Source: Martinezella lusitana (GTDB taxonomy: Bacteria; Pseudomonadota; Alphaproteobacteria; Rhizobiales; Rhizobiaceae). From it: 64,000 nucleotides of DNA. The stretch is from contig NZ_JAFEVL010000048.1 of NCBI RefSeq assembly GCF_016901135.1, forward strand, positions 62,001-126,000, in the 5' to 3' direction. The position numbers and the translations under genes are program-made. The notes under the pieces were generated by a model. The model was not told the origin of the DNA and ran no database searches. It saw only the letters and a list, made by a program, of their open reading frames with translations. Of the stretch, positions 58,441 to 64,000 are shown piece by piece (within the stretch, counting starts at the first letter, position 1; each line of letters starts with the position of its first letter).

Positions 58441-60780
58441 GTGAAAATGAAGGCTGGTTCAAGATTATTGAACGCAGTGTCGGCGGTAGCGCTGTCTGCT
58501 GGTGTTGTTGCGTCGGGCGCTGGTGTTATCACCCTTGCCTCTACCTCAGTCGCGGAAGCCGCTGTTATCCAGCGGATTGATGTTCAGGGAGCTGGGCGCG
58601 TCGGCGCGCAAGCTGTTCGAGACAACATCACGATCAAGCCTGGCAAAAGTTTCTCGCCAAGCGACATCGACGCATCGGTGAAGCAGCTTTACTCCACCGG
58701 GTATTTCTCCGATGTCCATATGACCGTTTCGGGCAGTGCCCTGGTCATATCGGTCAAGGAGAATCAGCTCATCAACGCTGTGGTCTTCAACGGCAACCGT
58801 AAGATCAAGGACGACAAGCTGCAGGGGATCGTTCAGACCCACGCGGCCGGCCCCTACAACGAGGCCACCGTCCAGGCTGACGTCAAGACCATCAAGGATG
58901 CCTATGCCGCCATCGGCCGCAACGATGTGCAGGTAACGACGCAGACCGCCGAGGTCGCTCAGGGCCGTCTCAACGTCGCCTTCGTCATCAACGAAGGTGA
59001 TCGTACGAAGATCGACAAGATCAATTTCTCGGGCAATCAGGCTTACAACAGCGGCCGTCTCGCTTCGGTGATCAGCACCAAGAAGAGCAACTTCCTGTCG
59101 TTCCTGACCCGCAAGGACGTTTACAGCCCGGATCGCCAGCAGGCCGACCAGGATGCGCTGCGTCAGTTCTACTACAACCATGGTTATGCCGACTTCCGCG
59201 TCGTCAGCGCCGATGCGACGCTGAACGAGCAGAACAACGAATACACGCTGAACTTCAATGTCGATGAAGGTCCGCGTTACACCTACGGCGACATCAATGT
59301 CATCTCGACGGTCGACGGCATCAATGCCGAGGATCTGAAGAGCCTGGTCATCACCCACAAGGGCGATGTCTACAGCGCCAAGGACATCCAGACCTCGATC
59401 GAGAACATTTCCAAGCGGGTGGCTTCTGCCGGCTATCCGTTCGCCCGCATCACGCCGCGCGGCAACCGCGATCTGACCGGTCATACGATCGGCATCGAAT
59501 ATCTGGTCGATCAGGGCGAGCGCGCCTATGTCGAGCGTATCGAAATCCGCGGCAACACCCGTACACGCGACTATGTTATCCGCCGCGAGTTCGACCTGAA
59601 CGAAGGCGATGCCTTCAACCAGGAAATGATCACGCGCGCCAAGCGCCGCCTCGACGCACTCGGCTATTTCACCAAGGTTGACATCACCACGGCACAGGGC
59701 AGTGCCCCGGATCGTGTGGTTGTCATCGTCAACGTCGAAGATCAGCCGACCGGTTCGTTCGGTATCGGTGCCGGTTACGCCGTCGGCAACAACGGTGGTC
59801 TGCTGCTGGAAGCTTCGGTTGAAGAAAAGAACTTCCTTGGCCGCGGCCAGTACATCCGCATCGCAGCGGGTGCCGGCACGGAAGGCAATCGTACCTATAA
59901 CATCTCGTTCACCGAGCCCTACTTCCTCGGTTATCGTCTCGCTGCAGGTTTCGATATCTTTAAGAACCAGACGTCGAGCGACGACTTCTACGACTATTCG
60001 GAGGAAGGCTTCTCGCTGCGCGTGACCGCGCCGATCACCGAGAACTTCGCGACGACCCTGCGCTACAACTACAAGCGCCTGACCTACGACGGCACGAACG
60101 ATTGGCAGGACAACCTCTCGGCTCCGTATCTCAATCTCGTCGAGAACGGCCCTTGGGTGCAGTCGACGGTTTCGCAGACCTTTACCTACAACACGCTGGA
60201 TGACCAGAATCTGCCGCGTGAAGGTATCATTGCCAAGTTCACGCATGAATATGCGGGTCTGGGCGGCGACTCCGACTTCTACAAGCTGAGCGGCAAGGCC
60301 CGTTACTACAAGATGATCAGCGACGAAGCCGATATCATCGGCTCGCTGACCGTCGGTGCCGGTTATGTCCTGCCGACTGACAAGACCCTCAACGTCTTCG
60401 ATCAGTTCACGCTCGGTGGCCGTGAAATCCGTGGCTTCGAAAATGCTGGTATCGGTCCGCGTTCGTCGAATGGCGATCCGTTGGGCGGCACGACCTACTT
60501 CACGGCTTCGGCTGAAGCCAGCATGCCGATGCCGGGCGTTCCCCAGGATATCGGTCTGCGCGTCGCAGCCTTTGCCGATGCGGGTACGCTCTACGGCAAC
60601 AAGGCCAATCTGTTTGGTGACATCCTGCACAACGACAACTCGATCCGAGCTTCGCTTGGTGCAGGTCTGATCTGGTCTTCGCCGTTCGGCGTCATCCGTG
60701 TTGACTATGCCGTGCCGGTTCTCAAGGAAGATTACGACAAGACTGAGAATTTCCGGTTTGGCATCGCCAACCAGTTCTGA
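58441..60780 (+). CDS. bamA: Outer membrane protein assembly factor BamA
   Basis: The core of the BAM machine that inserts beta-barrels. The 779-residue protein has a signal peptide (SAGVVASGAGVITLASTSVAEA), five POTRA domains (about residues 40-430; the first begins VIQRIDVQGAGRVGAQAVRDNI) and a C-terminal 16-stranded barrel ending FGIANQF, with C-terminal Phe. The first codon is GTG (58441) with ATG at 58447 also possible; AAGGTAAGA precedes the GTG. It follows rseP by 194 bases. Confidence 0.95.
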   Translation: MKMKAGSRLLNAVSAVALSAGVVASGAGVITLASTSVAEAAVIQRIDVQGAGRVGAQAVRDNITIKPGKSFSPSDIDASVKQLYSTGYFSDVHMTVSGSALVISVKENQLINAVVFNGNRKIKDDKLQGIVQTHAAGPYNEATVQADVKTIKDAYAAIGRNDVQVTTQTAEVAQGRLNVAFVINEGDRTKIDKINFSGNQAYNSGRLASVISTKKSNFLSFLTRKDVYSPDRQQADQDALRQFYYNHGYADFRVVSADATLNEQNNEYTLNFNVDEGPRYTYGDINVISTVDGINAEDLKSLVITHKGDVYSAKDIQTSIENISKRVASAGYPFARITPRGNRDLTGHTIGIEYLVDQGERAYVERIEIRGNTRTRDYVIRREFDLNEGDAFNQEMITRAKRRLDALGYFTKVDITTAQGSAPDRVVVIVNVEDQPTGSFGIGAGYAVGNNGGLLLEASVEEKNFLGRGQYIRIAAGAGTEGNRTYNISFTEPYFLGYRLAAGFDIFKNQTSSDDFYDYSEEGFSLRVTAPITENFATTLRYNYKRLTYDGTNDWQDNLSAPYLNLVENGPWVQSTVSQTFTYNTLDDQNLPREGIIAKFTHEYAGLGGDSDFYKLSGKARYYKMISDEADIIGSLTVGAGYVLPTDKTLNVFDQFTLGGREIRGFENAGIGPRSSNGDPLGGTTYFTASAEASMPMPGVPQDIGLRVAAFADAGTLYGNKANLFGDILHNDNSIRASLGAGLIWSSPFGVIRVDYAVPVLKEDYDKTENFRFGIANQF

Positions 60781-60831
60781 TATCGGCAGCCTAGAACAAC
60801 GGGCTTGAACACCGTTCTGGAGCTGGTGCTT

Positions 60832-61899
60832 ATGGAACATATTGGTTTCTTCCCGCCCCATGGTGGCGTCAGCTTACGAGAGTTGGCTGAACATCTTGGG
60901 GCGGACCTTATTGATGCGACCTTCGCGGAGGTCGTCATCAAGTCGATTGCTCCTGTCTATAGGGCAGGCGAAGGCGACATTTGTTATATCCTTTCCCGGA
61001 AGAATCGCGCCGAGCTTGAGACGTGCAAGGCTTCGGCGATCATTTGCCTGCCGGCGCTGAAATCTTTCGTCCCCGCGCACATTCCGGTTCTTCTCTCCAA
61101 GAAGCCGCATACGGACTTTGCGCTTGCCGGAGCGTTGTTGCATCCTGAAGCCATGCGTCCGATCGCGTTCACGTCGAACCCCGGCGTGATCTCTCCCGGC
61201 GCCGTCATTGACGCGACAGCCAAGCTCGAAGCCAATATCGGTGTGGAGCCGGGCGCGGTCATTGGACCTGGCGCCGAGATCGGCGAGGGCACGTGGATCG
61301 GTGCCAATGCGCTTATTGGACCGGGTGTGAGGATCGGACGAAATTGCACTATTGGCGGTGGCGCAAGCGTACTCTGCTCGTACCTCGGTAATGGCGTCAT
61401 CATTCACAATGGAGCGCGTATCGGCCAGGATGGTTTCGGTTATGCGCCAGGGCCTCGCGGCATGGTGAAGATCGTGCAGATCGGCCGCGTCATCATCCAG
61501 GATAATGTCGAGATCGGCGCCAATACCACGATCGATCGCGGCACAATGGATGATACCGTGATCGGCGAGGGCACCAAGATCGACAATCAGGTCCAGATCG
61601 GACATAACGTTCGCATTGGCCGCCATTGCGCCGTCGTCAGCCAGGTCGGCATAGCCGGCAGCACGCTGATTGGTGACGGTGTGCAAATCGGCGGTCAGGC
61701 GGGGCTGAACGGCCATATTCATATTGGCGACGGTGTACAGATCGGCGCCAAGAGCGGTGTTATGAACAGCATTCCGGCGGGCGAGCGTTATGCCGGTCAT
61801 CCGGCGCGGCCCCTGTGGGATTTTCTGAGGGAATCGGCGGAGATCGCGAAGCGGTCCGGAGCCAGAGAAAAGAAGGACGGGAGTGCGGAGCATGACTGA
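60832..61899 (+). CDS. lpxD: UDP-3-O-(3-hydroxymyristoyl)glucosamine N-acyltransferase
   Basis: Third enzyme of lipid A synthesis. The 355-residue protein has the N-terminal uridine-binding domain (EHIGFFPPHGGVSLRELAEHL) and a left-handed beta-helix of hexapeptide repeats with the catalytic-region block GQDGFGYAPG and VQIGHNVRIG. The ATG at 60832 follows TGGAGC. The stop overlaps fabZ by 8 bases. Confidence 0.95.
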   Translation: MEHIGFFPPHGGVSLRELAEHLGADLIDATFAEVVIKSIAPVYRAGEGDICYILSRKNRAELETCKASAIICLPALKSFVPAHIPVLLSKKPHTDFALAGALLHPEAMRPIAFTSNPGVISPGAVIDATAKLEANIGVEPGAVIGPGAEIGEGTWIGANALIGPGVRIGRNCTIGGGASVLCSYLGNGVIIHNGARIGQDGFGYAPGPRGMVKIVQIGRVIIQDNVEIGANTTIDRGTMDDTVIGEGTKIDNQVQIGHNVRIGRHCAVVSQVGIAGSTLIGDGVQIGGQAGLNGHIHIGDGVQIGAKSGVMNSIPAGERYAGHPARPLWDFLRESAEIAKRSGAREKKDGSAEHD

Positions 61900-62365
61900 G
61901 GAAGCCAAGACATCGTTGTCGTCGGCTGACGTTCTGGAAATTATGAAGCTTTTGCCGCATCGCTACCCCTTCCTGATGGTCGATAAGATCATCGAGATCG
62001 ATAGCGATAATTCCGCAATCGGCATCAAGAACGTGACGGCCAACGAGCCGCAATTCACCGGGCATTTTCCAGGTTCCCCGATCATGCCGGGCGTACTGCT
62101 CATCGAAGGCATGGCTCAGACGGCAGGTGCGATCTGCGCCCGCAAGGATGGCATCGGCGGCAATCTCGTCTACTTCATGACGATCGACAATGCCCGTTTC
62201 CGCAAGCCGGTAGTTCCCGGTGACCGCGTCGAATTCCATGTCGTCAAGCAGAAACAGCGCGGTACGATCTGGAAGTTCCATTGTGATGCCAAGGTCGATG
62301 GCATCCTGGTTGCCGAAGCCGATATCGGCGCGATGATTGTGAGGAAGGATCAGGACGAGGCATGA
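61892..62365 (+). CDS. fabZ: 3-hydroxyacyl-[acyl-carrier-protein] dehydratase FabZ
   Basis: A 157-residue hot-dog-fold dehydratase of fatty-acid elongation. Motifs LPHRYPFLMVDKI, QFTGHFPGSPIMPGVL with catalytic His58, and LIEGMAQTAG with Glu72 are complete. Its position between lpxD and lpxA is conserved in many Gram-negatives and links fatty-acid and lipid A synthesis. Confidence 0.96.
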   Translation: MTEEAKTSLSSADVLEIMKLLPHRYPFLMVDKIIEIDSDNSAIGIKNVTANEPQFTGHFPGSPIMPGVLLIEGMAQTAGAICARKDGIGGNLVYFMTIDNARFRKPVVPGDRVEFHVVKQKQRGTIWKFHCDAKVDGILVAEADIGAMIVRKDQDEA

Positions 62366-63177
62366 GCAGCATCGCAAAAAGCGCGAACATTCATAAGTTC
62401 GCGGTCGTTGAGGATGGTGCCATCGTCGGCGAAAACGTCGAGATCGGGCCTTTCTGCCACGTGGGCCCCAAGGTCGTGCTGCATGATAATGTCCATCTGC
62501 TGACGCATGCTGTCGTTACCGGTCGCACGACGATCGGCAAGGGAACGAAGATCTTTCCGATGGCCGTTGTCGGTGGCGACCCGCAGAGCGTTCATCACGG
62601 CGGCGAAGAGACGACGCTGGATGTTGGTGAGAACTGCACGATCCGTGAAGGTGTGACGATCAATACCGGCACGGCTGACTACGGCGGCAAGACGATTGTC
62701 GGCAACAACAATCTGTTCCTCGCCAATTCCCATGTCGCGCATGATTGTCGCGTCGGCAACAATGTCATCATGTCCAACAATGTCATGCTGGCGGGGCATG
62801 TGACCATCGAAGATCGCGCTATCCTGGGCGGTGGCTGCGCCGTGCACCAGTTCACCCGCATCGGTCGGCAGGCTTTCGTCGGGGGACTTTCCGCTGCAAG
62901 CTACGATGTCATTCCCTACGGCATGCTGAACGGAAATCCGGGCGTGCTGTCCGGCCTCAACATCGTCGGTATGACGCGCGCAGGCATAGACCGCGCGATT
63001 ATTCACAGGGTTCGACGCGCCTACAAGAGCATCTTCGAAGGCGAAGGTTCGATCCGCGACAATGCCGCGGCGATCCGTGACGAATATGCCGATTGCAAGG
63101 AAGCGATTGAGATCCTCGATTTCATCGCAGCCGATAGCGATCGCGCGCTATCGTCGCCCAATCGCGGCAAGAGCTGA
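62362..63177 (+). CDS. lpxA: Acyl-ACP--UDP-N-acetylglucosamine O-acyltransferase
   Basis: First step of lipid A synthesis. A 271-residue trimeric left-handed beta-helix protein with hexapeptide repeats, the active-site His region ANSHVAHDCRVGNNVIMSNN, and the C-terminal helical domain starting YDVIPYGMLNGNPGVLSGLN. It overlaps fabZ by four bases (ATGA). Confidence 0.96.
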   Translation: MSSIAKSANIHKFAVVEDGAIVGENVEIGPFCHVGPKVVLHDNVHLLTHAVVTGRTTIGKGTKIFPMAVVGGDPQSVHHGGEETTLDVGENCTIREGVTINTGTADYGGKTIVGNNNLFLANSHVAHDCRVGNNVIMSNNVMLAGHVTIEDRAILGGGCAVHQFTRIGRQAFVGGLSAASYDVIPYGMLNGNPGVLSGLNIVGMTRAGIDRAIIHRVRRAYKSIFEGEGSIRDNAAAIRDEYADCKEAIEILDFIAADSDRALSSPNRGKS

Positions 63178-63179
63178 CG

Positions 63180-64000
63180 GTGGTCTCGGCCGGCCAAAAC
63201 GGCAAGGGCAGGTTGGCGATCATCGCAGGCAGTGGTTTTTTGCCCGTTTATGTCGCTGAAGCTGCCCGTCAGGCCGGCGAAAATCCTGTCGTCATTGCGC
63301 TGACGAACGAGGCGGATCGGGATTGGTCCGCTTTCGATCACGCCAATCTCGGTGTCGGCAATTTCGCCGGCCTTGAAGTCACGTTCCGCCGCTATGGCGT
63401 TGACCGGGTCGTCATGTCCGGCGGCGTCGCGCGTCGTCCGCCTTGGCGGGAGGTGCATCCGACGTGGCGCGTGATCAAAGAATTACCCTCGACTATCCGC
63501 ACGCTTCTTTCCGGCGGCGACAATGCCGTGCTGCAGATGGTCATCCGCCTGATCGAGGCCGGCGGCGTCCGCGTCGTCGGTGCGCATGAGATTGCGCCCG
63601 ACCTGCTGGCGACCACCGGGCCGCTCGGCCAGCACTCGCCATCGCAAGAGGATTTGCGCGATATCGCCCAGGGTGCGAAGGCTGCCGATGCGCTGGGGTT
63701 GCTGGATGTCGGCCAGGGTGCCGTCAGCGTCGGTGGCCGCGTCGTGGCGCTGGAGGGTGCCGAGGGCACGGACAAGATGATCGAGCGTGTTGCCGGCTTG
63801 CGCGCCGAGGGCCGTATATCGGCGCGCCGTCGCGGCGTGCTGGTCAAGCTCTGCAAACCGCAACAGGATGTGCGAGCCGATCTGCCGTCGATCGGCGTCT
63901 CGACCGTGCTGAACGCCAAGAAGGCCGGCCTTGCCGGCGTTGCGGTGGAAGCGGGCAGGGCGCTGGTTCTCGACCGTGAGGCGGTGATTGCCGCGGCCGA
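63180..64000 (+). CDS. lpxI: UDP-2,3-diacylglucosamine pyrophosphatase LpxI (3' truncated)
   Basis: The first ~273 residues of LpxI (DUF1009), which replaces LpxH in alphaproteobacteria and makes lipid X. The N-terminal domain (RLAIIAGSGFLPVYVAEAAR) and the C-terminal block GAHEIAPDLLATTGPLGQHSPS are visible. The GTG at 63180 is two bases after the lpxA stop and gives the family N-terminus. The gene runs off the right edge; about 20 residues are probably missing. Confidence 0.92.
   Translation, partial: MVSAGQNGKGRLAIIAGSGFLPVYVAEAARQAGENPVVIALTNEADRDWSAFDHANLGVGNFAGLEVTFRRYGVDRVVMSGGVARRPPWREVHPTWRVIKELPSTIRTLLSGGDNAVLQMVIRLIEAGGVRVVGAHEIAPDLLATTGPLGQHSPSQEDLRDIAQGAKAADALGLLDVGQGAVSVGGRVVALEGAEGTDKMIERVAGLRAEGRISARRRGVLVKLCKPQQDVRADLPSIGVSTVLNAKKAGLAGVAVEAGRALVLDREAVIAAA

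Noticed and set aside
58546..60861. A 771-residue open frame on the minus strand opposite bamA
   Set aside because: It mirrors bamA nearly base for base, has no recognisable domain, and arises from GC-rich codon bias. BamA on the plus strand has full family support.

Overview
The window is about 64 kb of chromosome from an alphaproteobacterium of the Rhizobiaceae, most likely Rhizobium sensu lato. The evidence is the gene order around trmFO/tig, the aapJQMP general amino-acid transporter divergent from metC, polyhydroxybutyrate genes (phaC, phasin), DUF1127 genes beside an alpha-r14-type small RNA, an EipB-family envelope protein and the rpsB-to-lpxI block. Codon use is GC-rich throughout, which makes many long antisense reading frames that are not genes. 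No phage, complete insertion sequence or CRISPR array was seen, and the species cannot be named from the window.

Layout. 1-7.6 kb: the end of secF/secDF, homologues of two mitochondrial complex I assembly factors (NDUFAF3-like and NDUFAF6-like), trmFO, two DUF1127 genes, a three-hairpin anti-Shine-Dalgarno sRNA, a DUF2157/GDYXXLXY membrane pair and tRNA-Leu. 7.8-12.6 kb: trigger factor, a repeat-rich spacer, a HAD phosphatase that looks inserted beside the 3' end of sthA, sthA and a tyrosine phosphatase. 12.8-17.8 kb: radC, map, sfsA, phaC and a lipoprotein. 18-23 kb: an aminotransferase, hom, recJ and three tRNA-Glu genes. 23-28 kb: lipoprotein, glyoxalase I, double cold-shock protein with DUF192, tRNA-Pro, an NDUFS4-like protein, tRNA-Arg, a LysE exporter and an Lrp regulator. 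28-38.3 kb: aapJQMP, metC, a flavin monooxygenase, an NDUFS6-like zinc protein, an alpha/beta hydrolase, an enoyl-CoA hydratase homologue and cysE. 38.4-45.7 kb: DUF3126, phasin, clpS-clpA, HIT, FemAB-like, glycerophosphodiesterase and RidA proteins. 45.8-51.2 kb: eipB, then a four-gene module of TelA, a substrate-binding/VWA lipoprotein, XpaC and a second binding protein. 51.4-64 kb: rpsB, tsf, pyrH, frr, uppS, cdsA, rseP, bamA, lpxD, fabZ, lpxA and the start of lpxI.

Functional themes. The last block links translation factors to undecaprenyl and phospholipid synthesis, outer-membrane protein assembly and lipid A synthesis. Its RseP protease is unusual in carrying three tandem PDZ-like repeats. 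The TelA/VWA/XpaC module is the best candidate here for a poorly described system: a membrane-associated stress assembly with two periplasmic binding-protein-like parts and an intact metal-dependent VWA domain. The other stand-out features are the CUCCUCC-loop sRNA beside DUF1127 genes and the HAD gene bounded by direct repeats of the sthA 3' end.
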